A DNA stretch of 16,317 nucleotides from Clostridia bacterium (GCA_016292635.1 JAEDIC010000031.1:1-16317), one strand, 5' to 3'; positions 5,636 to 13,668 are shown, numbered from the stretch's first letter. Notes: generated by a model not told the origin, from the letters alone. Numbers and translations are program-made.

Positions 5636-5726
5636 TGGCGGAGAGAAAGGGATTCGAACCCTTGAGTACATTCCTGCACTACACGATTTCCAGTCGTGCG
5701 CCTTCGACCAACTCAGCCATCTCTCC
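5636..5726 (-). tRNA. tRNA-Ser (anticodon GGA)
   Basis: The minus strand gives a complete 91-nt class II tRNA. The acceptor GGAGAGA pairs with TCTCTCC. The D arm reads TGGCTGAGTTGGTCG. The anticodon arm CACGACTGGAAATCGTG has loop CTGGAAA, hence anticodon GGA reading UCC and UCU. A long variable arm as expected for Ser follows (near 5662-5678). The T arm contains GGTTCGAATCC. The discriminator base is G (5639) and CCA is encoded (5636-5638). The gene is intact. Its 3' end faces the integrase and the direct repeats, making it the probable integration target, with the 3' end restored by the element. Confidence 0.97.
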
Positions 5727-5780
5727 ACGGTCTACGATAATGAATTATTATTTTCGTTGATACTTCTCGACCGGAAGCAT

Positions 5781-5831
5781 TCCAGTCATGCGGCGACCAA
5801 CTCAGCCATCTCTCCATGGCCTACGAACAAA
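5781..5831 (-). pseudogene. Half-length tRNA-Ser copy (5' half plus flank)
   Basis: On the minus strand this repeats the 5' half of the neighbouring tRNA-Ser: GGAGAGATGGCTGAGTTGGT up to GACTGGAA in the anticodon loop, with a 3-base shortening and one change between D arm and anticodon stem. The similarity also covers about 15 bases of 5' flank (CATGGCCTACGA against CACGGTCTACGA). It stops at the anticodon. The rest of the tRNA (variable arm, T arm, CCA) is missing, so it cannot be functional. It is a duplicated and truncated tRNA gene, possibly a recombination scar. Confidence 0.7.
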
Positions 5832-6201
5832 GCGCTATTAACTTGGCGCACAAAGTTCGTACCCAAATATAATACACCGACACAGGAGAAAATGCAAGCA
5901 TTTTCTGCGGAATTTTACGCGGGTTTATCAAAGCTTGGATATGTTTGGCCCAACAGCTTTTTGCATCCGGCAAAAACTAAGGCCAATCCTCCATGATACG
6001 CCGCCTGCTTTCAAGTTATTGTTGAGTTGCACAGGCGCTTTGTGCGTTCAGGGCAGAGGAGGATAAGTTCCCGCCTTAGCTTAGGGCTTTGCGGATCGTT
6101 TATTTAAAAAATACCATCATTGATACCGGCGGGCCTCCAACCGTTCAGCCGTAATATCCCGGGCTGATTTTACGCGAACTTTCCGTTTATGGCTTTGCTG
6201 C
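5832..6201. other. Intergenic stretch without a clear gene
   Basis: Apart from the tRNA promoter at 5869-5897, nothing convincing is visible in these 370 bases. A 34-codon plus-strand frame begins at ATG 5892 behind AGGAG and ends at 5996, but it lies over the minus-strand -35 region and resembles nothing known. The remainder has mixed composition with no dyads or repeats of note. It may be the worn edge of an older insertion. Confidence 0.4.
5869..5897 (-). promoter_or_regulatory. Promoter upstream of the tRNA-Ser copies
   Basis: On the minus strand TTGCAT (5892-5897), a 17-base spacer and TATTAT (5869-5874) form a good promoter 54 bases upstream of the half tRNA. It is about 140 bases upstream of the intact tRNA-Ser. 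A perfect palindrome (GAAAATGC-AA-GCATTTTC, 5888-5905) overlaps the -35. It probably drives the intact tRNA through the half copy. Confidence 0.6.
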
Positions 6202-6243
6202 AAAACAAAAACAGCAGGCGGCCTCCCTGTGGAGACTGCCCGC
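6202..6243 (-). terminator. Terminator of the fhs-mscS transcript
   Basis: On the minus strand GCGGGCAGTCTCC, loop ACAG and GGAGGCCGCCTGC form a long stem (one mismatch, two G-T pairs). TGTTTTTGTTTTG follows. It lies 14 bases after the mscS stop. Confidence 0.75.
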
Positions 6244-6256
6244 CGATATTCTGCCA

Positions 6257-7072
6257 TTAATTCTTTATATGCACATCCAGCTGATTATAGGGTATGCCTA
6301 TGCCGTTCTTATCGAATTCCGCCCGTATTTGCTCGGTAAGGTCATAGTATAGCGTCCAGTAGTTCTCTGTTTTGCACCATACCCGGGTGATGAGGTTTAC
6401 GGAGCTGTCCTGATAGCTGTGTATGCGAACGAAGGGCGGCTCCCTGTCGGTGAGGATAAGGGGATGTTTCAGTATGGCGCCCATGGCGATGGCCTTGGCC
6501 TGCTCCGGGTCGGATTCGTAGGAGATAGGGAAGGTAAGATCCACCCTGCGCTCAGGCTCACGGGAGTAGTTGGTCAAGTGCTGGTTCACCAGTATACCGT
6601 TTGGTATGGTGACCTGCCTGCGGTCTAAGGTAAGAAGGGTGGTATGCATAAGGTCAACGCTCAATACCGTGCCCTCGTCCCCGTTTGAGGAGATATAATC
6701 ACCGGTAACAAAGCGGGGGGAAAGCAGCAGCACTATGCCCCCCGCCACGTTGCTCAGGGAATCTTTCAGGGCCACGGACAGGGCCACCGCCGCCGCGGAT
6801 ATTGCCGCCACTATGCCGCTGGTGGATACGCCGATGGTACTGAGGGCGGAGAGGAATATAAGAATATGCAGGGCTATGTTTATGGCCTTGCCGGTAAATC
6901 TTGCGAGAGACTCATCCAGCTTTGAGCTGGACATGGCCCGGCTAAAAAGCTTAACGAGGTATTTAATTGCAAAATGGCCGGCGAGAAGTATCAGCAGCAT
7001 CTTTGCGACGGGCAGTATCATGGCCCATAGCTGCTCCCATGTGAGCGTGGCGAAATTACCTTCGGATGACAT
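6257..7072 (-). CDS. mscS: MscS-family small-conductance mechanosensitive channel
   Basis: This 271-residue protein is close to E. coli MscS (286). It forms a membrane heptamer that opens under tension and releases solutes during hypo-osmotic shock. Three membrane helices are visible: about 19-40, 62-84 and the pore-lining TM3 at 86-118. TM3 has the Gly/Ala packing (AAISAAAVALSVALKDSLSN), then GGIVLLLSPRFVTGDYI, which enters the beta domain. VTIPNGILVNQHLTNYS (154-170) is the family signature. The C-terminal alpha/beta domain is complete to LDVHIKN. It starts 27 bases after the fhs stop, and GGAGG lies in that gap (a slightly long 14 bases from ATG). It is therefore probably co-transcribed with fhs. 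No metabolic link is evident. Confidence 0.92.
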   Translation of the reverse strand: MSSEGNFATLTWEQLWAMILPVAKMLLILLAGHFAIKYLVKLFSRAMSSSKLDESLARFTGKAINIALHILIFLSALSTIGVSTSGIVAAISAAAVALSVALKDSLSNVAGGIVLLLSPRFVTGDYISSNGDEGTVLSVDLMHTTLLTLDRRQVTIPNGILVNQHLTNYSREPERRVDLTFPISYESDPEQAKAIAMGAILKHPLILTDREPPFVRIHSYQDSSVNLITRVWCKTENYWTLYYDLTEQIRAEFDKNGIGIPYNQLDVHIKN

Positions 7073-7099
7073 TTACTGTTATTATACCTCCGTTATGTG

Positions 7100-8767
7100 T
7101 TAGAACAATCCGGTTATCCTGCCGTTTTCGTCCACGTCTATGCGCTCGGCGGCGGGGACTTTGGGAAGGCCGGGCATGGTCATAATATCCCCGGTAAGGG
7201 CAACGATAAACCCCGCGCCGGCGGATACACGAAGATTGCGCACGGTTATGGTAAAGCCCTCCGGCGCCCCCAGCAGGACGGGATCGTCAGAGAAGGAGTA
7301 CTGGGTCTTTGCCATGCAGATGGGAAGACTGCCAAACCCCAGCGCTTCAAGCTGAACGAGTTGATTTTTTGCGGCGGGGGTAAGGGATACCCCATCTGCG
7401 CCGTATACATTCCTGCATATATCCCGGAGCTTTTTCTCAATGGAATCGTTGGCGTCATAGGCGAAGCGGAAATTGCTTGGCATATCGCACAGACGAACCA
7501 CTTCCTCCGCAAGGGCAATGCCCCCATCGCCGCCCTTTGCCCACACTTCAGACAGGGCAACATTTACCCCAAGCTCCCGGCATTTATCCTCAACCAGCTT
7601 AAGCTCTGCCCCGGTGTCGGTAGGGAAGGCGTTTATGGCAACCACGCAGGGCAGGCCGTAAAGGTTTTTGATATTGGAAACATGGCGCAGAAGGTTTGGC
7701 ATACCCCTTTCAAGGGCAGCGAGGTTTTCCTGATTCAGGTCCGCCTTGGAAACGCCGCCATGGTTTTTCAGCGCCCGTACCGTGGCGACTATTACAACAG
7801 CATCCGGCTTCAGCCCGGCCAGACGGCACTTTATATCAAGAAACTTTTCCGCCCCAAGGTCAGCGCCGAAGCCCGCCTCAGTAACGGCATAATCCGCAAG
7901 GGCCATGGCCATGCGGGTGGCAATAACGCTGTTGCAGCCGTGGGCGATGTTTGCAAAGGGGCCGCCGTGAACAAGGGCGGGGGTGCCTTCAAGGGTCTGT
8001 ACAAGGTTGGGCTTAAGGGCGTCCTTAAGGAGGGCCGTCATTGCGCCCGCCGCCTTAAGGTCATTTGCGGTCACCGGCTTATCTTCATATGTATAGGCCA
8101 CCACCATACGGCCCAGACGGGCCTTAAGGTCTGATATGTCGGAGGAAAGGCAAAGCACCGCCATTACCTCGGACGCAACGGTTATGTCAAAGCCGTCCTC
8201 CCGGGGCACGCCCTGCGCCCTGCCGCCAAGGCCGTCTATAATATTGCGCAGCTGGCGGTCATTCATATCCACGCAGCGCTTCCATACTATTCGCTTAACG
8301 TCTATGCCCAGCTGATTGCCCTGCTGGATGTGGTTGTCCAGCATTGCGGCAAGGAGGTTGTTTGCGGCGCCTATAGCGTGAAAATCTCCGGTGAAGTGGA
8401 GGTTTATATCCTCCATAGGTACGACCTGAGCGTAGCCGCCCCCTGCAGCGCCGCCCTTTACGCCGAACACAGGGCCAAGAGAGGGCTCACGGAGAGCCAC
8501 CATGGTATTTTTGCCAAGCTTCCTGAGGCCGTCCGCAAGGCCAACGGTGGTGGTGGTTTTGCCCTCTCCGGCAGGGGTGGGGTTTATGGCGGTAACAAGT
8601 ATAAGCTTGCCCTTTTTGCCCCTGGCGTCCTTCAAAAGCCGACAGTCTATCTTGGCCTTGTGATTGCCGTACAGCTCAAGATACTCCCTGTTTATGCCGG
8701 CAGCATCGGCAATTTCGGCTATGGGGCGCAAGGGGCAGGCCTGAGCTATCTCAATATCCGTCTTCAT
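7100..8767 (-). CDS. fhs: Formate-tetrahydrofolate ligase
   Basis: This 555-residue protein has the usual length of the enzyme that makes 10-formyl-tetrahydrofolate from formate, THF and ATP. It feeds purine synthesis and, in acetogens, the methyl branch of the Wood-Ljungdahl pathway. The P-loop TPAGEGKTTTTVGL (64-77) is intact. Downstream come the family blocks REPSLGPVFGVKGGAAGGGY, NLHFTGDFHAI and EAGFGADLGAEKFLDIKCR, and the C-terminal GDIMTMPGLPKVPAAERIDV. I place the start at ATG 8765-8767, with GAGGAG 9 bases upstream. An in-frame ATG 17 codons earlier lacks a ribosome binding site. It has its own strong promoter (8828-8856) and is followed by mscS. No other C1-pathway genes are in the window. 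Confidence 0.98.
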   Translation of the reverse strand: MKTDIEIAQACPLRPIAEIADAAGINREYLELYGNHKAKIDCRLLKDARGKKGKLILVTAINPTPAGEGKTTTTVGLADGLRKLGKNTMVALREPSLGPVFGVKGGAAGGGYAQVVPMEDINLHFTGDFHAIGAANNLLAAMLDNHIQQGNQLGIDVKRIVWKRCVDMNDRQLRNIIDGLGGRAQGVPREDGFDITVASEVMAVLCLSSDISDLKARLGRMVVAYTYEDKPVTANDLKAAGAMTALLKDALKPNLVQTLEGTPALVHGGPFANIAHGCNSVIATRMAMALADYAVTEAGFGADLGAEKFLDIKCRLAGLKPDAVVIVATVRALKNHGGVSKADLNQENLAALERGMPNLLRHVSNIKNLYGLPCVVAINAFPTDTGAELKLVEDKCRELGVNVALSEVWAKGGDGGIALAEEVVRLCDMPSNFRFAYDANDSIEKKLRDICRNVYGADGVSLTPAAKNQLVQLEALGFGSLPICMAKTQYSFSDDPVLLGAPEGFTITVRNLRVSAGAGFIVALTGDIMTMPGLPKVPAAERIDVDENGRITGLF

Positions 8768-8827
8768 ATATGTTTCTCCTCGCTGTGGAAATGGATAAAG
8801 CTGTGCAATGATGCTCATTTTTTAAAA

Positions 8828-8856
8828 ATTGTAGCAGATAAGCGGGGCTTAGTCAA
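8828..8856 (-). promoter_or_regulatory. fhs promoter
   Basis: On the minus strand TTGACT (8851-8856), a 17-base spacer and TACAAT (8828-8833) with an extended TGC in front form a near-consensus promoter. The leader to the fhs ATG is only about 55 bases, too short for a riboswitch. Confidence 0.85.
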
Positions 8857-8867
8857 TTTTACCAAAG

Positions 8868-8896
8868 AACAAAGCCCCGCATTGAGCGGGGCCTTT
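8868..8896 (-). terminator. uraA terminator
   Basis: GCCCCGC (8874-8880), ATTGA and GCGGGGC (8886-8892) form a 7-bp GC stem. The minus-strand tail is TTTGTTCTTT, which ends uraA just ahead of the fhs promoter. Confidence 0.72.
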
Positions 8897-8916
8897 TCGC
8901 AATTTATGCCGTTATA

Positions 8917-10251
8917 TTACACCTTGAAGTTTACGGAGGTGGAACCCTGATCCTCCTGACCGAACTCGTAGTCCTTGCCGGGCAGGATAGCATTGAGCAG
9001 TATGCCTACGATGGAGGCAACCGCAAGGCCGGACAGGGAGGCGATGCCGATGGAGATGGAACCGGTCTTGGAATTTGCAATGCCAAGGGCCAGCACCATT
9101 ATGAGGGCGGCGATGATAACGTTGCGGGAGGAGGTGAAGTCCACCTTGTTCTCAACAATGTTGCGCACGCCAACGGCGGAGATCATGCCGTAAAGCACGA
9201 GGGATACGCCGCCTATGGTGGCGGTGGGCATTACGGAGATGAGGGCCGCAAACTTGGGGCAGAAGGAGAACAGTATTGCAAGCACGGCGGCTATGCGGAT
9301 AACACGGGGGTCATATACCTTGGAAAGGGCCAGCACGCCGGTGTTTTCGCCATAGGTGGTGTTGGCGGGGGCGCCGAAGAGGGAAGCCAGGGAGGTTGCG
9401 AGGCCGTCGCCCAGCAGTGTGCGGTGGAAACCGGGGTCTTCCATGAAGTTCTTTTCGCAGGTGGAGCTTATGGCACAGATGTCGCCGATGTGCTCAACCA
9501 TGGTGGCAATAGACAGGGGAACGATGGTAAGAACTGCGGTGAGCAGCAGGTTGGTGTCAACGTTGCCGCTGCCAAGGAGACCGATAACGGTGTTTTCCAT
9601 ATGGAAAGGAACGCCGAACCATGCGGCTTCCTTTACGGGGGTGAAGTCCACAAGGCCGCATACGGCGGCAACAACATAGGAAATAACAAAGCCCATCAGT
9701 ATGGGGATAATCTTTATCATGCCCTTGCCCCAGATGTTGCATGCGATGACAACGGCGATGGCGAGAATGGCAATCCACCAGTTGGCTGCGCAGTTATTAA
9801 TTGCGGAGGAGGACAGGGTAAGGCCTATGCAGATGATTATGGGGCCGGTAACGATGGGGGGGAAGAAGCGCATTACCTTCTTTATGCCGAATACCTTGAA
9901 GCAGGCAGAGAGGATAATGTACATAAGGCCGGCAATCATAACGCCGAAGCAGGCATAGGGCAGCAGCTCCGCCTCGCCGTTTGGGGCGATGGCGGCATAT
10001 CCGCCGATAAAGGCGAAGGAAGAGCCCAGAAAAGCGGGAACCTTGCCCTTGGAGAGGAAATGGAACAGCAGAGTGCCGAGCCCCGCGAAGAGCAGTGTGG
10101 CGGAAACGCTGAGTCCGGTGAGGGCGGGCACCAGTACGGTGGCGCCGAACATGGCGAACATATGCTGGAAGCCCAGCACAAACATCCTGGGCTTGCCCAG
10201 GGTACGGGCGTCGTAAATGGCGCCGCCTACGCTTGCAGATTTATTGGACAT
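8917..10251 (-). CDS. uraA: Uracil/xanthine permease, NCS2 family
   Basis: This 444-residue, very hydrophobic protein has about 14 membrane segments (E. coli UraA has 429 residues). It is a proton-coupled nucleobase importer. The N-terminal signature GFQHMFAMFGATVLVPALTG and the transport-domain motifs are present. Glu253 in MVEHIGDI and Glu302 in PANTTYGENTG match the two glutamates that bind uracil in UraA. I start at MSNKSASVGG, behind AGGAGG. An upstream in-frame ATG (10359) has no ribosome binding site. The gene stands alone between its own terminator and the yhaM terminator. A -10 at 10374-10379 implies a leader of about 115 bases. No PyrR attenuator or purine riboswitch was recognised there. 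Uracil is the likeliest substrate; xanthine cannot be excluded. Confidence 0.92.
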   Translation of the reverse strand: MSNKSASVGGAIYDARTLGKPRMFVLGFQHMFAMFGATVLVPALTGLSVSATLLFAGLGTLLFHFLSKGKVPAFLGSSFAFIGGYAAIAPNGEAELLPYACFGVMIAGLMYIILSACFKVFGIKKVMRFFPPIVTGPIIICIGLTLSSSAINNCAANWWIAILAIAVVIACNIWGKGMIKIIPILMGFVISYVVAAVCGLVDFTPVKEAAWFGVPFHMENTVIGLLGSGNVDTNLLLTAVLTIVPLSIATMVEHIGDICAISSTCEKNFMEDPGFHRTLLGDGLATSLASLFGAPANTTYGENTGVLALSKVYDPRVIRIAAVLAILFSFCPKFAALISVMPTATIGGVSLVLYGMISAVGVRNIVENKVDFTSSRNVIIAALIMVLALGIANSKTGSISIGIASLSGLAVASIVGILLNAILPGKDYEFGQEDQGSTSVNFKV

Positions 10252-10373
10252 GGGAAACCTCCTGTAAATATGATCGTATAATTTCGTCAAGGCTTTTTCG
10301 GGGGGATTATCAGGTGTGGCCTGCGGCGCTTTCCGCATACTTTCGCCATGGAAAAGCACATGCGCAAATCTTG

Positions 10374-10379
10374 ATTATA
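10374..10379 (-). promoter_or_regulatory. Candidate -10 of uraA
   Basis: On the minus strand a consensus TATAAT (preceded by GATAG) lies about 120 bases upstream of the uraA start. No good -35 is found at 16-18 bases. The leader contains only a small TGCGG/CCGCA dyad. Confidence 0.35.
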
Positions 10380-10451
10380 CTATCACGGCGGGGGCCTTGG
10401 CGCAACAGCAAATTTATACTTTTTTCGAGTAAAAATTCTTTAATTCTCATA

Positions 10452-10480
10452 ATAAAAAAGCGGCGTTTATATACGCCGCC
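10452..10480 (-). terminator. yhaM terminator
   Basis: On the minus strand GCGGCGT (10473-10479), loop ATATAA and ACGCCGC (10460-10466) form a perfect 7-bp stem followed by TTTTTTATT, 18 bases after the yhaM stop. Confidence 0.9.
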
Positions 10481-10497
10481 CGCATATCGTATGGTTA

Positions 10498-11469
10498 TTA
10501 TTTATGCCCGTGCTTATAAAGCTGGCGGTTATCCAGCGCCCACTGACGTTCGGTAAATTCCCCGTTGTTTACGGCGGAGAGTGCGTCGAACATTTCGAAC
10601 ATTCGGGAGTCCAGTACGTCCACCTGGCTTACTATCTCAGCCTCGGGGAACATGGGGGACTTGGGGGAGCCGTATTCCGCCATGCCGTGATGGCTGAGGA
10701 GCATATGCTGCACAAGCTCCTTTGTGCCCGCGTCTATCATAAGCTCCGCCGCGGCCCGCTCAACTATGGCTACCCCCATATTGATATGGCCTATCAGCTG
10801 GCCCGGGGTGCTGTATCCGGCGGCAAGGCCCAGCTCGCCCACGGTAAGCTCCGGCACCTTTGCCACATCGTGAAGTATTATGCCGGTGGATACAAGCTCC
10901 CGGCTCAGGGAAGGATAAATGCCGCAGTAAATATCGCATATGCCGTCCGCAACCCGGAGCATGGTATGGGTATGATACAACAGGCCCCCGCGCATTGCGT
11001 GGTGCAGCTTCAGCGCCGCGGGATAGCGCAGCAGCTCATCCCTGTGTTCCCGAAGTATATACTGGGTAAGCATTCGAAGGTCGCCGTCTTCAAAGGCCTC
11101 GGTGCGCTTGATTATCTCGGAATACATAAACTCCGGCTCAAGGGGAGCGCAGGGCACAAGAAGCGACATATCCGCCTCCCCGTCCTTTGCCATGCGTATG
11201 CGGTCTATCTTGAGCTGCTCCGCGTCCTTCCAGATGTTTACGGTGGCCCTTACCTTTATTATATTGTCCGGCTGATACACCCCGTGCTGCTCAATGCTGT
11301 AATCCCACAGTTTTGCGGCTATTTCGCCGCCTGCGTCGCCCAGCACAAGGTCAAGATAGTCGTTGCCCTTTATGTTGCTGCGGACGGCGGCGCTTTTCAC
11401 TATGCAGAAGCCCTCCACCTGATTGGTGGCGGGGTTTATGATGTTGTTCAGTATGTTTATTCGGCCCAT
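10498..11469 (-). CDS. yhaM: YhaM-type 3'-5' exoribonuclease (OB fold plus HD domain)
   Basis: This 323-residue protein matches B. subtilis YhaM in length (314) and architecture. An N-terminal OB-fold nucleic-acid domain spans about 15-95 (DYLDLVLGDAGGEIAAKLWD, then IIKVRATVNIWKDAEQLKI). The HD domain spans about 150-300. Its metal ligands are visible: His166 (GGLLYHTHTML), His200-Asp201 (GIILHDVAKV), His228 (IGHINMG), His260-His261 (LLSHHGMAEYGSP) and Asp284 (QVDVLDSRM). Enzymes of this family trim short RNA and DNA 3' ends. The start is ATG 11467-11469 behind GGAGG. A longer in-frame extension to 11619 runs through the divergent greA promoter and is rejected. It is divergent from greA and is monocistronic. 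Confidence 0.9.
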   Translation of the reverse strand: MGRINILNNIINPATNQVEGFCIVKSAAVRSNIKGNDYLDLVLGDAGGEIAAKLWDYSIEQHGVYQPDNIIKVRATVNIWKDAEQLKIDRIRMAKDGEADMSLLVPCAPLEPEFMYSEIIKRTEAFEDGDLRMLTQYILREHRDELLRYPAALKLHHAMRGGLLYHTHTMLRVADGICDIYCGIYPSLSRELVSTGIILHDVAKVPELTVGELGLAAGYSTPGQLIGHINMGVAIVERAAAELMIDAGTKELVQHMLLSHHGMAEYGSPKSPMFPEAEIVSQVDVLDSRMFEMFDALSAVNNGEFTERQWALDNRQLYKHGHK

Positions 11470-11494
11470 GGCGTTCCTCCGGGGGTTTTTCTGT

Positions 11495-11500
11495 ATTATA
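11495..11500 (-). promoter_or_regulatory. Candidate -10 of yhaM
   Basis: On the minus strand TATAAT lies about 25 bases upstream of the yhaM start (GATATAATACAG). The -35 at 17 bases (CACACA) matches poorly. The short distance would give a minimal leader. Confidence 0.4.
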
Positions 11501-11595
11501 TCATATGGCGGGCGGCTTGTGTGGAGGATATGGGCGGGGATAAAAATTTTTGTCCGGAGTATTGTGAAAAAATAAGTAAAACAGCCCGCCTTTCC

Positions 11596-11624
11596 TTGAC
11601 AAAGGGAGAGGGGCTTCATATAAT
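11596..11624 (+). promoter_or_regulatory. Consensus promoter of greA-lysS
   Basis: TTGACA (11596-11601), exactly 17 bases and TATAAT (11619-11624) make a perfect consensus promoter. The start site falls about 30 bases before the greA ATG, and AAGGAGG follows at about 11647-11653. Confidence 0.93.
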
Positions 11625-11663
11625 TATTTTACTTATGCAAGCCACTAAGGAGGATAATGGAAC

Positions 11664-12134
11664 ATGGCAGAAGTACGTCTTACCAAAGAGGGCGTTGAAA
11701 AATACGAACAGAGACTGGAATACCTGAAAACCACAGGCCGCACCGAGATAGCGGAGCAGATACAGATAGCCCGTTCCTTCGGCGACCTGAGCGAAAACGC
11801 CGAGTATGACGCCGCCAAGCTGGAGCAGGCCCGCATGGAATATGAGATCGTTGAGATCGAGGCCATGCTTCGCAATGTTGTCATAATTGACGAAGAAAAT
11901 ATCAACACTGAAGTGGTAAACGTCGGCAACACCATAAAGGTGCTGAACAAGACCATGAATAAAGAGATGACATTCCAGATTGTGGGCAGCGCCGAGGCCA
12001 ACCCCCGTGAAAGCCGCATCTCCAACGAGTCCCCTGTGGGCGCAGGTCTCATGGGCCACAAGCTGGGCGAGGAGGTAACCGTAAATACCCCCGGCGGAGC
12101 AAGCGTTTTTAAAATACTTGAGATAAGCAAATAA
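11664..12134 (+). CDS. greA: Transcript cleavage factor GreA
   Basis: This 156-residue protein is of standard GreA length. GreA enters the secondary channel of RNA polymerase and triggers cleavage of backtracked transcripts. Residues 1-75 form the antiparallel coiled coil (LTKEGVEKYEQRLEYLK, then KLEQARMEYEIVEIEAML). At its tip lies FGDLSENAEYDAAK, with the acidic Asp41 and Glu44 that position the catalytic Mg. Residues 80-156 are the FKBP-like domain with NESPVGAGLMGHKLGEEVTV. AAGGAGG is 10 bases upstream; an ATG 7 bases earlier is out of frame. lysS starts 28 bases after the stop with no terminator between, so greA-lysS is an operon, a common arrangement in Clostridia. Confidence 0.98.
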   Translation: MAEVRLTKEGVEKYEQRLEYLKTTGRTEIAEQIQIARSFGDLSENAEYDAAKLEQARMEYEIVEIEAMLRNVVIIDEENINTEVVNVGNTIKVLNKTMNKEMTFQIVGSAEANPRESRISNESPVGAGLMGHKLGEEVTVNTPGGASVFKILEISK

Positions 12135-12162
12135 TTATATTCTAAGATTTAAAGAGGGAATT

Positions 12163-13668
12163 ATGGCAGAAGAGAACATCCCCGTAGTGGAAAAGGAAAT
12201 CACCGAGGAAGAACTTTCCGAGCTTTTGCAGATACGCCGCGATAAGCTCAAGGCGCTGCAGGACGCAGGCATGGACCCCTTTGAAAAGGTTCGCTATGAC
12301 CAGCAGTATTACTCCGCCGATATTACAGGCGATTACGATACCTTTGAGGATAAGGTGGTAAGCGTTGCGGGCCGCATGATGTCCAAGCGCATAATGGGCA
12401 AGGCCAGCTTTGCCCACATCCTTGATTACAAGGGCGACATACAGATATACGTTAAGCGGGACGACATAGGCGAAGAGTCCTATGCCCTCTTTAAGACCTA
12501 TGACATAGGCGATATCATAGGGGTTGTGGGCAGGGTATTCAAGACCCGCACCGGCGAGATAAGCATCCATGCGGAAAAGGTTGAGCTGCTCAGCAAGTCC
12601 CTTCGCCCTTTGCCCGAAAAGTTCCACGGCCTTAAGGATCCCGAGCTGCGCTATCGTCAGCGCTTTGTGGACCTTATCGTGAATCCGGAGGTGCGTGATA
12701 CCTTCGTAAAGCGCAGCCTTATCATCTCAGAAATTCGCAGCAGGCTGAACAACAAGGGCTTTATCGAGGTTGAGACCCCCGTATTGAACACCACCGCTTC
12801 CGGCGCTTCCGCCCGTCCTTTCATCACCCATCACAACAGCCTTGACCTTGATATGTATATGCGCATAGCTACCGAGCTGCATCTTAAGATGTGCATAGTG
12901 GGCGGTCTTGAGCGGGTGTATGAGATAGGCCGCATATTCCGCAACGAGGGCATGGACGCCACCCATAACCCCGAATTTACCACCATCGAGCTGTATCAGG
13001 CCTATACCGATTACAACGGCATGATGGAGCTTAGCGAGGACCTTATATCCCACTGCTGCCAGGTGGTTAACGGCACCACCGATATAATCTATCAGGGCAA
13101 TGAGATAAGCCTTGCCGCCCCCTTCCGCCGTCTCACCATGAACGATGCGGTAAAGGAGCAGACCGGCGTTGACTTTATGTCCCTTACGGATGAGGAGGCC
13201 CGTGCCGAGGCAAAGCGTCTCCATATCGAGATAGATGACAAGACCGCCACCAGGGGCAAGGTGCTGGCAGAGGCATTTGACGAATACGTTGAGGATAAGC
13301 TCATTCAGCCCACCTTCATTATAGACTACCCTGTGGAGATATCTCCCCTAAGCAAGCGCAAGCCCGGCGCTCCCCATCTCACCGAGCGCTTCGAGCTGTT
13401 CATCGCGGGACACGAGTACGCAAACGCCTTCTCCGAGCTGAACGACCCTATCGACCAGCGGGACCGCTTTGTTCAGCAGGCTATGGAGCGCGCGAAGGGC
13501 GACGACGAGGCCATGATGATAGACGAGGACTTCTGCCTTGCTCTGGAATACGGCATGCCTCCCACAGGCGGCATAGGCATCGGCATAGACAGGCTGGTCA
13601 TGCTGCTTACCGACAGCGCCACCATCAGGGACGTATTGTTATTCCCCACGATGAAGCCCATAGCGTAG
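12163..13668 (+). CDS. lysS: Lysyl-tRNA synthetase, class II
   Basis: This 501-residue class IIb synthetase charges tRNA-Lys with lysine in two ATP-driven steps. The N-terminal OB-fold anticodon-binding domain covers about 60-145 (VVSVAGRMMSKRIMGKASFA, then GDIQIYVKRDDIG). The catalytic domain shows motif 1 (GFIEVETPVLN, 199-209), motif 2 (EIGRIFRNEGMDATHNPEFT, 254-273) and motif 3 (GGIGIGIDRLVMLLT, 469-483). The lysine-site segment HEYANAFSELNDP is intact. The length is that of the plain bacterial enzyme with no added domain. AAAGAGGG lies just upstream of the start. A dyad with a T-rich tail at 13812-13840 is the likely end of the operon. Confidence 0.98.
   Translation: MAEENIPVVEKEITEEELSELLQIRRDKLKALQDAGMDPFEKVRYDQQYYSADITGDYDTFEDKVVSVAGRMMSKRIMGKASFAHILDYKGDIQIYVKRDDIGEESYALFKTYDIGDIIGVVGRVFKTRTGEISIHAEKVELLSKSLRPLPEKFHGLKDPELRYRQRFVDLIVNPEVRDTFVKRSLIISEIRSRLNNKGFIEVETPVLNTTASGASARPFITHHNSLDLDMYMRIATELHLKMCIVGGLERVYEIGRIFRNEGMDATHNPEFTTIELYQAYTDYNGMMELSEDLISHCCQVVNGTTDIIYQGNEISLAAPFRRLTMNDAVKEQTGVDFMSLTDEEARAEAKRLHIEIDDKTATRGKVLAEAFDEYVEDKLIQPTFIIDYPVEISPLSKRKPGAPHLTERFELFIAGHEYANAFSELNDPIDQRDRFVQQAMERAKGDDEAMMIDEDFCLALEYGMPPTGGIGIGIDRLVMLLTDSATIRDVLLFPTMKPIA

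Noticed and set aside
5598..5996. A 132-codon plus-strand frame
   Set aside because: It runs antisense through the tRNA-Ser gene and its half copy, so it cannot be a real protein gene.
7097..8134. A 345-codon plus-strand frame across fhs
   Set aside because: It is antisense to fhs, which shows every family motif. The composition (Gly, His and Lys runs) is that of a shadow frame.
8768..8827. Tetrahydrofolate riboswitch before fhs
   Set aside because: The leader is only about 55-60 bases and lacks the needed pairing.
10252..10373. PyrR attenuator or purine riboswitch in the uraA leader
   Set aside because: No PyrR-binding consensus, no terminator hairpin before the start, and no recognisable aptamer core.
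11470..11619. Longer N-terminus for YhaM, 50 extra codons
   Set aside because: It would run through the divergent greA promoter, has no ribosome binding site, and the shorter start with GGAGG gives the normal family length.
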